Shown here: positions 14,986-26,815 of the stretch, in pieces
How positions within the stretch are numbered: position 1 is the stretch's first letter
How the letters are laid out: each line of letters begins with the position of its first letter
Origin: Terebella lapidaria
Lineage: Eukaryota > Annelida > Polychaeta > Terebellida > Terebellidae
Direction: 5' to 3'
Length of the DNA stretch: 64,000 nt
Assembly: GCA_949152475.1 (NCBI GenBank)
Contig: OX424568.1
Coordinates: 16,033,667 to 16,097,666 of the forward strand
Notes under the pieces: model-generated
The model's input: the letters and a program-made list of their open reading frames with translations, nothing else
The model's database searches: none
Told to the model about the DNA's origin: nothing
Made by a program: the position numbers and the translations under genes

Positions 14986-16970
14986 TAGCTTACCGGCCCT
15001 TTGGGCCGATAAGCTATTGTCATGGTATTTCGTCCGTCGTCCGTCCGTCGTCCGTCGTCCGTCCGTCGTCCGTCCGTCGTCCGTCCGGGTCTGTAACTTT
15101 TTTTTGACGTGATGAATTTCCCCATAAATTTGTCAGAACATACCTTGGGCCAGTATCTAAAGACGTTTTTTAAATTTTTTTGATTGAATCGTTTTTGCCG
15201 ATTTGGCGGCCATTTTTGACGAAAAATTGCCAATTTTGGACTTTGGAGGCCATTTTCTCAAAAACTGTCTGATCAGTTTTGAGATTTTTGTTTCAAAACA
15301 TTCCTCTTATGTACCTTTATGATGTGTATAAGTTTCGTTGCCCTTGAATCGCCGGTCTGCGTGTGGCGGCCATTTTGATTTTTTGACGGGTCGGCGAAAA
15401 AAATTTTTTTTGTCCCAAATCAAGTCACTATTCGTTTTGAGCCATTTCCAGCAAAAAAAAAAAAAAAATTTTTTTGCCCATTGAAAAATTTTTTGGACTT
15501 AGAAAATTTCACCCAATTTTCCTTCATAATGGGAGCTGTGCAGAGTAAACTCATAGAACACTTGAAGATAGAGCCTAAGTAATGGCACATTCAAATGGGA
15601 AACCATATATTGCGGTTTGAGTGATGACCTTGAATTTGACCTTCAATGACCTTGGAAGGTCAAAACGACCTTTTTTTGTCGAAAAATGACCAATTTTGGA
15701 CTTGATGGCCATTTTCTCAAAAACTGTCTGATCAGTTTTGAGATTTTTGTTTTAAAACATTCCCCTCATGTACCTCTATGATGTGTATAAGTTTCGTTGC
15801 CCTTGAATTGCCGGTCTGCGTGTGGCGGCCATTTTGATTTTTTGACGGGTCGGCGAAAAAAAATTTTTTTGTCCCAAATCAAGTCACTATTCGTTTTGAG
15901 CCATTTCCAGCAAAAAAAAAAAAATTTTTTTTTGGCCATTGAAAAATTTTTTGGACTTAGAAAATTTCACCCAATTTTCCTTCATAATGGGAGCTGTGCA
16001 GAGTAAACTCATAGAACACTTGAAGATAGAGCCTAAGTAATGGCACATTCAAATGGGAAACCATATATTGCGGTTTGAGTGATGACCTTGAATTTGACCT
16101 TCAATGACCTTGGAAGGTCAAAACGACCTTTTTTTGTCGAAAAATGACCAATTCTGGACTTGATGGCCATTTTCTCAAAAACTGTGTGATCAGTTTCGAG
16201 ATTTTTGTTTTAAAACATTCCCCTCATGTACCTCTATGACGTGTATAAGTTTAGTTACCCTTGAATCGCCTGTCTGCGTGTGGCGGCCATTTTAAATTTT
16301 TGAGCTGTGCGGAGTAGACTCATAGAAGACTTCAAAATAGAGCCTAAGTATTGGCACATTCAAATGGGAAATCATATAATGCGGTTTGAGTGATGACCTT
16401 GAATTTGACCTTCAATGACGGCCTTGTAGCGCATGACACACCGGTACCCGTAAGATCACCGAAGTTAAGCAACGCTAGGCGTGGGTAATACATGGATGGG
16501 TGACCCTGTTTGTGCATTCACCTGCGCTGCTGTATGCTGTTCACCCAAACAGTATAATTGGGCACCCTCCCAGGAGGTTGAGTATGTGTCGGAGTGAACA
16601 CGTCTGCCGGGGATAATAATTGTGCAGTCAGAGAGACCGACTTGAGTTGGTGATCCTAGACTATAAAATGCTCATTATTATAATGACCTTGGAAGGTCAA
16701 AAACGATGAAATTTGTCTTTGGTGGCCATTTTGTCTAAATCTATTCAGACAGTTTTTCTCAAAATCATGTATAAGATTCTCTTTATGTACCTTTGTGATG
16801 TGTAATTTGATTTCGTACTATAGTCCATGCAGAAAATGTGTTTCCAGCAACATTTACGAACATTTTTTGACAATTAGAGTTCAAGATCAGTGTAACAATG
16901 TATATGTTGGAAAATCAATACTCTGCGTTTCTCATGATTGCCGGTAAGCTACAGCACCCTTGGTGCTATG
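14986..16970 (+). mobile_element. Hairpin-ended element, type 1 (HE1)
   Basis: Insertion into copy C; the empty site is intact in copies A (near 1463) and B. The left end is a long hairpin: outer arms TAGCTTA and TAAGCTA, inner stem GGCCC/GGGCC around TTT. A CCGTCC-type microsatellite follows (15030-15090). The right end repeats CCGGTAAGCTA and closes with the hairpin AGCACC-CTT-GGTGCT. The core is about 2.5 direct repeats of ~457 bp, recognisable by 'ctgatcagttttgagat' at about 15270, 15729 and 16187. There is no open frame of useful length. Ends and T-rich target resemble non-autonomous Helentron/Helitron2 elements; that assignment is inference. Confidence 0.75.
16420..16681 (+). mobile_element. 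5S-rRNA-derived SINE (SINE3-like)
   Basis: A 262-bp insertion inside HE1, flanked by the 6-bp direct repeat AATGAC (16414-16419 and 16682-16687). Its head, about 16420-16510, resembles 5S rRNA, including the internal RNA polymerase III promoter: a box-A-like 'gaagttaagcaacg' at 16461-16474 and a box-C-like 'tggatgggtgacc' at 16493-16505. The body is unrelated and the 3' end is an ATT-type short tail. The element copy at 24097-26815 lacks it. It is not a functional 5S gene, because the 5' and 3' parts of the rRNA do not match. Confidence 0.7.
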
Positions 16971-19215
16971 TTATTTATCCAATTGCTCAATCATAAAAAA
17001 TATATCCTGTTGAGGAAATATAATGCATAGCCTTAAAGTGTTTTCCAGTGGCGATATCTGAATATATATATGTAAAATATACCCTGATGTACATGTTGCT
17101 AATGTTAATAATAGATAATTGCCCACATGATGAATTTGTTGAGTTGATTATATACAATTTGTGTGACTTTGATGTATCAGGGAAGTCACATTGAGTAGGA
17201 ATAGTCTGCAAAGTCCAGTGTAATAAATGTTGTCTGGAAACTCATAGTTCGGACAAAGCTGATTTACAATGGACGTTGACAGGATTAGCTTTGATGATGG
17301 GCAAGCATGACTCGACTTTGAAGTGTGAACATTTCACTGGAAAAAATGCACGCTTTTCATGTACCGGGTATGTCCTGTTCCAAATCCATTTCTGTCATGT
17401 GAGACACTTTTACCAGAACAAAAGTGCACACTGTATGCTGTTAATACCTTTAGATCATATACTAATGATGGTATTCCACCGGTCTCATTTGCTTACATCC
17501 ATCGCATCTCCCAGGTTCAAATTGTCTACCAGAGGCGGCAACTAACTCATGAATATTTATGAAGGCAGACGACATAAGATCTCATAAATACGCCGTCTCT
17601 TGGCATCATGGGCGAACCAGAAGTCACATGACCTTGTCAGCGCTGGGATCGAGGGATTCCAAGTAGTGTCCCATGACCTCCCACGGTTAGTTTATCTGGT
17701 AAAGAGGCTGCAGATTGAGGTCCAGCCACTCATTATGTCAGCTCGTTGTTGTCCTTGCATCAACTAAGTGGGAGTACTTAGTAGCCGGCGCTTTGATGCT
17801 CACTGTAGTGTCAATTAGAGGGGGGGGGGGGGGGGTGGCAGGTAGCACTTCACCGCTGATCCAGAGTTTTACGAGGGTAAATACACTCCAAATTCCAACA
17901 ACGGAATTCGCAACAGGGGAGACTTCGTTTTCCCACTTCTAGTGCATTGCATTGTGGGATATTAGACATGTGCAAGCTCCATAAACCACGGATAAGCTGT
18001 AGTGTCCATCCTGTTCAATTATATCAGGGGCATTGGGAGCGAGGAGGTGGTGGGAGGAGCTTGGGGAGTTGTGTCATGCAGAAAAGTAGGCTTCATTATG
18101 CACGATAAGTCCTTCTCAAGGCATAAAATGGAAATATTATTATGCCGCGGATATGGAGATGGTCAACACCGTCTCATTTCCATTCAGATTTACAGTCTTT
18201 TGGCCCTTTTATTCCTCTCTGTAGATTCAACTATTATTTTACATCAGTCGATGATAAAATTATGAATGTTCCGAATTTAAACCTTTGATATCCAGGACAA
18301 TGAAGTTACAATATTTAGCATACTATCGTATGTTTACCCGACAGGAAAATTGAATCTTGTTTCACAGAACCAGAAACGCATAAGAGTGATGAAGTATAGG
18401 TGCACGGCATGGAGCTTCACAATCTAATAGAGAAAACAGAGAATATCCTTTTTCTATGCAAATAAGTATAATTCAGGTAATTTCTGTTAAAGCATCATTT
18501 CAAATTCCAACACATCACTTTGTCGAACGTCATGGTTTCATTAGCATACATGCATTCCTGGCGCAATTCCATAGTAACTTTAACGGGTGATGACTGAATC
18601 CTTTTCCCACTAAGGTGGAAAAGGGGTTTCAATGATGACCATCAGTGCTACGTTTTAACGTTGATGGACGACACTTCTGGCCGGCAGATAACATTCACCT
18701 CATGCCTCGATCCCTGCCCGGTGATTGGTGGCCATAATTTTGGTAGACTCTCATAGATTTTCCCCATCGGCTCGTGATGTTCGCTCATCTCCGGCGTAAC
18801 TTGTGATCTTTCGCCGATTCGTTATTCTGCATAAATGTGGTGAAACTGGTCTTCATTATCTTTTTAGAGTCAATGCGGAGAGCAATTTTGTTAGTATAGT
18901 TTTAGAATATTGATAAATTGGGATATATTCGTACAATTTTGAACAGTGAGAAGGGAATTGGTGTAGGTGAAGTGGAGGCCATTATTTCATACATACATCA
19001 TGTCAATTAAATAAACATAGCGATCAACCGATGTTGCTAAAAAAAATTTTCAAGAATGTAGTATTTGCACATGCTTGCAGATTCTTAGAAAGACTGTGCT
19101 CCAAAAGTTCCGCAAATATTTTAGCATTCGACTACATGAAGATTTTATGGAACAAAACGTAATGAAATCCAGCAACAGTTTAAAAAATAGTCACAATATC
19201 CTGCCATTTTCTTTT

Positions 19216-20725
19216 TAGGTTACCGGACCTTTGGTCCGATAACCTATTGGCATGGCGTTGCGTCCGTCGTCCGTCCGTCCGTCCGGCGTTAACATTTTTA
19301 TCTTTAAAGTTAACGATCGAATCTTTCTGAAATTTTGCACAAAAATGCCTAAAAATATTTTGAGAAGGAGGTATTTTTTTGTTTTTTGATTTTCGCATTT
19401 TTTTCAAAATGGCGGCCGTTTTTGTCGAAAAACGCTCAATTTTGGACTTTGACGGCCATTTTCTCAAAAACTGTCTGATCAGTTTTGAGTTTTTGGTTTC
19501 AAAAGATTCCCCTCATATACCTCTGTGATATGTATAAGTTTGGTTGCCCTAAATCTGCCGGTTTTCGTGTGGCGGCCATTTTGAATTTTTGGCGGGTCGG
19601 CGAAAAAATTTTTTTTCGCCCCAGATCGCATTACTATCCATTTTGGGCCATTTCTAGAGCAAAAAAAAATTTTCACCCTTTGAAAAAAATTTTGGACTTA
19701 GAAAATTTTCGGCACTTTTTCCCTTCATAATGGGAGCTGTCCGGACTGTACTCATAGAACGCTTGAAGATAGAGCTTAGAAATTGGCACTTTCAAATGGG
19801 AAGTCATATATGGCGACTTGTGTGGTGACCTTGAATTTGACCTTGGATGACCTTGAAAGGTCAAAACAGCCATTTTTGGGTCGAAAAACGCTCAAATTTG
19901 CACCTGGTCTGTATTTTCTCAAAAACTCTCTGATCAGTTTTGAGATTTTTGCTTAAAAAGATTCCTCTTATATACCTCTGCGACGTGTATAAGTTTTGTT
20001 GCCCTTGAATCGCCGATCTCAGTGGGGCGGCCATTTTGAATTTTTGACGAGTCGGCGAAAAAAAAAATTTTCGCCCCAAATAACATTACTATCCATTTTG
20101 GGCCATTTCTAGGCAAAAAAAAATTTTCACCCTTTGAAAAAAATTTTGGACTTAGAAAATTTTCGGCACTTTTTTCCTTCATAATGGGAGCTGTCAGGAC
20201 TGTACTCATAGAACGCTTGAAGATAGAGCTTAGAAATTGGCACTTTCAAATCGGAGTCATATATGGCGACTTGTGTGGTGACCTTGAATTTGACCTTGGA
20301 TGACCTTGAAAGGTCAAAACAGCCATTTTGGGGTCAAAAAATGCCCAGATTTGCCTTTGTAGATGAAATGCTTGCAGATAGAGCTCCTGTTTGCATTATG
20401 AACATATAGGAAGACATATATGGCACAACTAATGATAACCTTGAACTTGACGTCAGATGACCTTGAGTGCCAAATGTCTGACTTGGAATGTGTAAATTGA
20501 CCTGAGCGGCCTAAACGATTCCACCCAACATATAGAATATCAAATGCCGCACACATACATGTAATGGTTACATCGAAGTTCATACGGATGACCTTGATTG
20601 GTAAATCCCAAGGTCATATGTTTACACTGCGAACCTTGATTGGTAAATCTCAAGGTCTGTTACCTGCCAATGCTGCCATGGCCAAACCAAAATTGTCCGG
20701 TAACCTATCTTAGCCTTTGGGCTAA
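19216..20725 (+). mobile_element. Hairpin-ended element, type 2 (HE2)
   Basis: A 1510-bp insertion into a T-run of copy C; empty sites lie near 3614 (copy A) and 10384 (copy B). Left hairpin: outer arms TAGGTTA/TAACCTA, inner stem GGACC-TTT-GGTCC. A CCGTCC microsatellite follows. The right end has CCGGTAACCTA and the hairpin TTAGCC-TTTG-GGCTAA before the T-run. The core has two diverged ~457-bp repeats related to those of type 1, plus a 3' segment unique to this type. No coding sequence was found. Confidence 0.75.
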
Positions 20726-22599
20726 TTTTTTGAATGTGAATCACGTGAATAGGTAGATATTTATCAAAGGATTTATCAGAATTGTATTCAAAGTTCTTCA
20801 GAGTTCATGAGTATTCTTTGTGGTATTGTATTTTGTAGATAGACAATACCTTTTGATAATTTGATGCAAAGTATTTTTTATTCACTGAAACCTGACAGGA
20901 AGCACACACTAAAGCCACACACCAAGTTGACTTCGATGCCATTAAGCAACATGAGAAACACGAAAAACATGTTAAGTATCACTTCATCACCATCAGCATT
21001 ATCCAGTTATTGCCTATAAACATGACAAAGGAGCAAAAACCAAAGCAAGATTATAAAATCTATAAAAAAAGTGTTAGATCTACTTTGAAGATGAAAATCC
21101 ATACATCAGATCTATTTGCATGAAAAAGCAACAAAAATTCTACAGCTGAAGTTCCGACAGGAAACATTAATTTCCACCACAAGCTGAATTCCATCGATAT
21201 TGTCTAGATTTCGGGTTCCGTGGTGAAACGCAGAACAAATGACATCGGAAGTTGATGGAAAAGAGGCCATCAGACGTCTGCTACATGTGTGAGTGGCGGG
21301 TGTCAACCTCTCTAGGGTTTCCATAGAGTATTGAACCCTCACAGGGCTTCCATAGACACGGAACACTGATAGCGTTTGATGGCAGGCGAAGATAATACCC
21401 TACACTATGAAAGTTTCCGTAGCGGCATTGACAGAGAAACTTCGCAGATTCTCACAGGCATTTGTGATATGGTAGGAATGAAAGTAGGAAGATAAAAATT
21501 CAAGAAAAAAGACTTAGGTAAAATGATGGGCTACAAATTGCTGTCATGTCACTAAAGTGTGGGTTCCAGATGAAAAATTGCAGATTCTCCATCCCCAAAA
21601 TTACTTGCACACGACATTTACTTCCTGCCAATCTGGGTCTCCAATCTATGGCAGGAGCGGTAATACTATACATTATTGCAAAGTGGCATCGGTCTGGCAT
21701 AATTCCGATCATCATCCATCAGTGAAGAAATGTGTCCTGGAAAAATTGCATATAAATGTCAATCATGACGCCTAGACATGTTAGAAGGGATCCATGATTT
21801 TGTGTGAAACTACACGAAAATGCAAGGGAAAAATCAGCAAAAAAAAATACAAATTGTACATCACACAGTGATTGATGAAAATTAAATATCAATAATTGTT
21901 CTGAAATATTGATACTCTTGTCAGTTGACACACTTTCAAATGTCGCCTCCTGTGACTATACAAGTATCCAGGAGATTTGTCTGAGGAATCTGAATCCCCC
22001 GTCACCTCAACGAAGTGAGAAGAGAAAATGCGGGGATCGATGCTTTAGATATTGGTCTGTGAGGGCCAAACCCGGATATTCCCCACCAGCGGAAATCCCC
22101 AGTCTCGCTTATCGCTCCCAAAGCACATTAAACCGCCAGAGTCCACACAGAACACAAGGAAAAACTGCCGAATTTAGCTGCGAAGGCCGACGGATAGCCG
22201 TAATTGTTTTTGCACACTGTATTTGGTATGCCAGGGGCCTGAGCAGTAGATAGATGGGAGCAGGACAAAGGCGCGAATAAAATCCGTCTCTGGGCTTGGG
22301 TTTTAATGAATACAATCAACCAGATCAGAGTATCGGTCAATGAGATACTGCGAAGTCAGCTAAAGTCTACGGCTATCCCGCTTGGACCATTCCAGCGTAG
22401 CCTTGGTAGGTGGATGAGGAATTTGTGTGCTTCTGGTAAATTGGTTAGTACTCAGTATTGTAAATTGGAATTTGGGAAATTTAGTTGCACGGTGTGGATT
22501 TTACTCCAATCCCAGCTGTTTATTTGAAATATGTCTTGAAAAGGATATGCATAAAGTCATAAGTAGAAAATTCAACCTATTTGTGTGACAGTAAACACA

Positions 22600-22690
22600 T
22601 GGTAAATCCTGTGTTTTAAGACCATCCATGGGACCCCAAAAAGGTGGTCCTAAATGACAGGTGGTCTCTCATATCAGGTTCATTTATATG
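22600..22690. mobile_element. Degenerate MITE remnant in unit copy C
   Basis: Left half of the MITE of copies A and B, diverged (starts like 'taaatcctgtgttttaagac'). The right half and right terminal repeat are missing. Confidence 0.5.
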
Positions 22691-24096
22691 ATAAATGTTT
22701 AGGTTTGTAGCATGTCTAAGAAGTATACCATCCCCTAGCTCAAGGGAATTAAAATATCATATACTCTAATATGGTATTCCAAAATAAATGTAGCAAACTC
22801 AAAATGACGTTGATTCAGCCAAATGCATCAACAGACTCAGACAGGCAAATCCACTGTGAAGTGTTGAATTTTACAACATCCAACCAAAAACAACATACAG
22901 TGGAAACCACAAGAGAATTTGGAACAGGACATTTTTTCACCGTAATTTTTTCACCAGTGCAAGTCTTGACCTCTTCAGCAGAGGACACAATAATCACGGC
23001 GAGCCATCAAAAAGCTTTTATCTCGTGTCCTGACTGGGCCGGGGATATGGAGATTACATTGTGTTTGGAATGGGGAAGGTATTGGAAAGTCTCGACAATC
23101 ATCAGACATACGGGTCCCTGCAACAATGGGAATAGGGAATCAGGGGTCAAAATTGTTTTGATATTTTCTCTTTTCTTTTTAATTTTCGAGAGAATTTGAC
23201 GGAGATGTAAGCTTAGAGAACAGATTGAGTTACACGTGGGATGCTTCGGGAAAGTAGCATTGTGGTATTGAAAAGGTGATGCTGTTCCATTAAAAGATCA
23301 TTTGCTTTGAAAAACATGTCAGAATGCACATTTTAGATTCACCAATCATGTCAAATATTATATTTCAGGTAATCTCTATGGATTTTTCAAAACAATCACA
23401 CACAAAAATACAGGTTTTTCGGGTAGTTGGCAATTATTCTCTTCCTTCAGCTTCATTACGGCTGATTTCATTACCAGAGGAAGGTTTTACTGTCCCTAAT
23501 GTGGAGCAGATCTTCAGTTGCAATATATTTACGATTCCAGTCACCCATTAATGTCGACTCCTAAGTCCATGAATAGTGCCAAGTGTTGGACTGAAAACTT
23601 TTGAGATGTTCTCGTGCACAGCAATAGTAATTGAATGAATCAAGTGAATACTTCTTCAGATAAAAATGAAACTGGTAAATGACCGATTCATTATTTTCCT
23701 AATCACTTGGACATGATTAATGCATCTGTCTAAGATGAAACTCAGTGTGCAGCTGAACGACAATATTACCATACGAATGATGCATTGTGTCTGAAATAAT
23801 TATGGATTCTACAGAAGAATTGCTGCTACTAAATGAGTATTTCCATCTGAGGTGTGCCCAGCGCCACCCGTCTTCCTTAGGTAAACTCTGCCTCTCTCAG
23901 ACATTATTGACCAAATTAACTTGGTCCCTGACTAAGCCACTCTAATTCCCCGCACTTCTGTGTGTCTCAAAACTCTGATAATGACAAAGATTTTAGAAGT
24001 CAGTGCAAGTACACTCGGCATATGATAGAAGTCGGCTAATTCTTTGCTTCAGGCTACAGTATGGATCAAAATGTAACAAATAGATTAAGAAAATTT

Positions 24097-26815
24097 TAAC
24101 TTACCGGCCCTTTGGGCCGATAAGCTATTGTCGTGGTATTTCGTCCGTCGTCCGTCTGTCGTCCGTCCGGGTCTGTAAATTTCCCCATAAATTTGTCAGA
24201 ACATACCTTGGGCCAGTATTTAAAAATGTTTTTTTTATTTTTTTGATTGAATTGTTTTTGCCTATTTGGCGGCCATTTTTGATGAAAAATTGCCAATTTT
24301 GGACTTTGGAGGCCATTTTCTCAAAAACTGTCTGATCAGTTTTGAGATTTTTGTTTCAAAACACTCCTCTCATGTACCTTTATGACGTGTATAAGTTTTG
24401 TTGCCCTTGAATCGCCGGTCTGCGTGTGGCGGCCATTTTGATTTTTAGGTTACCGGACCTTTGGTCCGATAACCTATTGGCATGGCGTTGCGTCCGTCGT
24501 CCGTCCGTCCGTCTGTCCGTCCGTCCGTCCGTCCGTCCGTCCGTCCGTCCGTCCGGCGTTAACATTTTTATCTTTAAAGTTAACGATCGAATCTTTCTGA
24601 AATTTTGCACAAAAATGCCTAAAAATATTTTGAGAAGGAGGTATTTTTTTGTTTTTTGATTTTCGCATTTTTTTCAAAATGGCGGCCGTTTTTGTCGAAA
24701 AACGCTCAATTTTGGACTTTGACGGCCATTTTCTCAAAAACTGTCTGATCAGTTTTGAGTTTTTGGTTTCAAAAGATTCCCCTCATATACCTCGGTGATA
24801 TGTATAAGTTTGGGTGCCCTAAATCTGCCGGTTTTCGTGTGGCGGCCATTTTGAATTTTTGGCGGGTCGGCGAAAAAAATTTTTTTCGCCCCAGATCGCA
24901 TTACTATCCATTTTGGGCCATTTCTAGAGCAAAAAAAAATTTTCACCCTTTGAAAAAAATTTTGGACTTAGAAAATTTCCGGCACTTTTTCCCTTCATAA
25001 TGGGAGCTGTCCGGACTGTACTCATAGAACGCTTGAAGATAGAGCTTAGAAATTGGCACTTTCAAATGGGAAGTCATATATGGCGACTTGTGTGGTGACC
25101 TTGAATTTGACCTTGGATGACCTTGAAAGGTCAAAACAGCCATTTTTGGGTCGAAAAACGCTCAAATTTGCACCTGGTCTGTATTTTCTCGAAAACTCTC
25201 TGATCAGTTTTGAGATTTTTGCTTAAAAAGATTCCTCTTATATACCTCTGCGACGTGTATAAGTTTTGTTGCCCTTGAATCGCCGATCTCAGTGTGGCGG
25301 CCATTTTGAATTTTTGACGAGTCGGCGAAAAAAAAATTTTTCGCCCCAAATAACATTACTATCCATTTTGGGCCATTTCTAGGCCAAAAAAAATTTTCAC
25401 CCTTTGAAAAAAATTTTGGACTTAGAAAATTTTCGTCACTTTTTTCCTTCATAATGGGAGCTGTCAGGACTGTACTCATAGAACGCTTGAAGATAGAGCT
25501 TAGAAATTGGCACTTTCAAATCGGAAGTCATATATGGCGACTTGTGTGGTGACCTTGAATTTGACCTTGGATGACCTTGAAAGGTCAAAACAGCCATTTT
25601 GGGGTCAAAAAATGCCCAGATTTGCCTTTGTAGATGAAATGCTTGCAGATAGAGCTGCTGTTTGCATTATGAACATATAGGAAGACATATATGGCACAAC
25701 TAGTGATGACCTTGAACTTGACGTCAGATGACCTTGAGTGCCAAATGTCTGACTTGGAATGTGTAAATTGACCTGAGCGGCCTAAACGATTCCACCCAAC
25801 AGATAGAATATCAAATGCCGCACACATACATGTAATGGTTACATCGAAGTTCATACGGATGACCTTGATTGGTAAATCCCAAGGTCATATGTTTACACTG
25901 CGAACCTTGATTGGTAAATCTCAAGGTCTGTTACCTGCCAATGCTGCCATGGCCAAACCAAAATTGTCCGGTAACCTATCTTAGCCTTTGGGCTAATTTT
26001 TGATGGGTCGGCAAAAAATTTTTTTGTCCCAAATCAAGTAACAATCGTTTTGAGCCATTTTCCAGCAAAAAAAAAAAAAATGTGCCATTGTATTGGCACA
26101 TTCAAATGGGAAATCATATATTGCGGTTTGAGTGATGACCTTGAAATTGACCTTCAATGACCTTGGAAGGTCAAAACGACCTTTTTTGTCTAAAAATGGC
26201 CAATTTTAGATTTTTGATGGCCATTTTCTCAAAAACTGTCTGATCAGTTTTGAGATTTTTGTTTCAAAACATTCCCCTCATGTACCGCTATGATGTGTAT
26301 AAGTTTTGTTGCTCTTGAATCGCCGGTCTGAGTGTGGTGGCCATTTTGATTTTTCAACGGGTCGGCAAAAAAAAATTTTTTTTTGACCAAAATCAAGTCA
26401 CTATTCGTTTTGAGCTATTTCCAGCAAAAAAAAAAAAAATTTTTTTTTTTGCCATTGAAAAACTTTCAACCAAATTTTTCCTTCATGATGGGAGCTGTGC
26501 GGAGTAAACTCATAGAAGACTTCAAAATAGACCTTGAAAGGTCAAAAACGATGAATTTTGTCTTTGGTGGCCATTTTGTCAAAATCTATTCGGACAGTTT
26601 TTCTCAAAATAATGTATAAGATTCTCTTTATGTACCTTTGTGATGTGTAATTTGATTTCGTATTATAGTCCATGCAGAAAATGTGTTTCCAGCAACATTT
26701 ACGAACATGTTTTGACAATTAGAGTTCAAGATCAGTGTAGCAATTTATATCTTGGAAAATCAATACTCTGCATTTCTCATGATTGCCGGTAAGCTACAGC
26801 ACCCTTGGTGCTATG
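24097..26815 (+). mobile_element. Hairpin-ended element, type 1 (HE3), split by a nested element
   Basis: Starts with the type-1 left hairpin (GGCCC-TTT-GGGCC, with one outer-arm mismatch, TAACTTA) and ends with the type-1 right hairpin AGCACC-CTT-GGTGCT. It is interrupted at 24446-25995 by a type-2 element. The insertion site in the tandem unit differs from that of HE1, so the two type-1 elements inserted independently. Confidence 0.75.
24446..25995 (+). mobile_element. Hairpin-ended element, type 2 (HE4), nested in HE3
   Basis: A 1550-bp element nearly identical to HE2. The 40-bp length difference can be accounted for by a longer CCGT microsatellite next to the left hairpin (about 24490-24556). 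It lies in a T-run of the type-1 core; the uninterrupted T-run is present in HE1 near 15838-15843. High similarity at two unrelated sites suggests recent activity. Confidence 0.8.

Larger units (their letters stand above)
13530..23740. repeat. Tandem ~6.7-kb unit, copy C, with two insertions
   Basis: Third copy, 10.2 kb long. Subtracting the elements at 14986-16970 and 19216-20725 leaves about 6.7 kb, matching copies A and B. The first ~1.4 kb is closest to copy A, and 17230-18540 is closest to copy B. The region 22318-23540 is more diverged from both and its MITE is truncated. Confidence 0.9.

Noticed and set aside
15230..16410. CRISPR-like or prokaryotic repeat array
   Set aside because: The repeats are ~457 bp, diverged and internal to a eukaryotic mobile element; there is no short repeat-spacer structure.
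16420..16540. Functional 5S rRNA gene
   Set aside because: Only the internal promoter region matches. The 3' half is unrelated, and the whole sits between target-site duplications inside a transposon.
24474..24737. Open frames rich in DGRTDGRT or SVRPSVRP
   Set aside because: They are translations of the CCGTCC microsatellite beside the element's left hairpin, not proteins.
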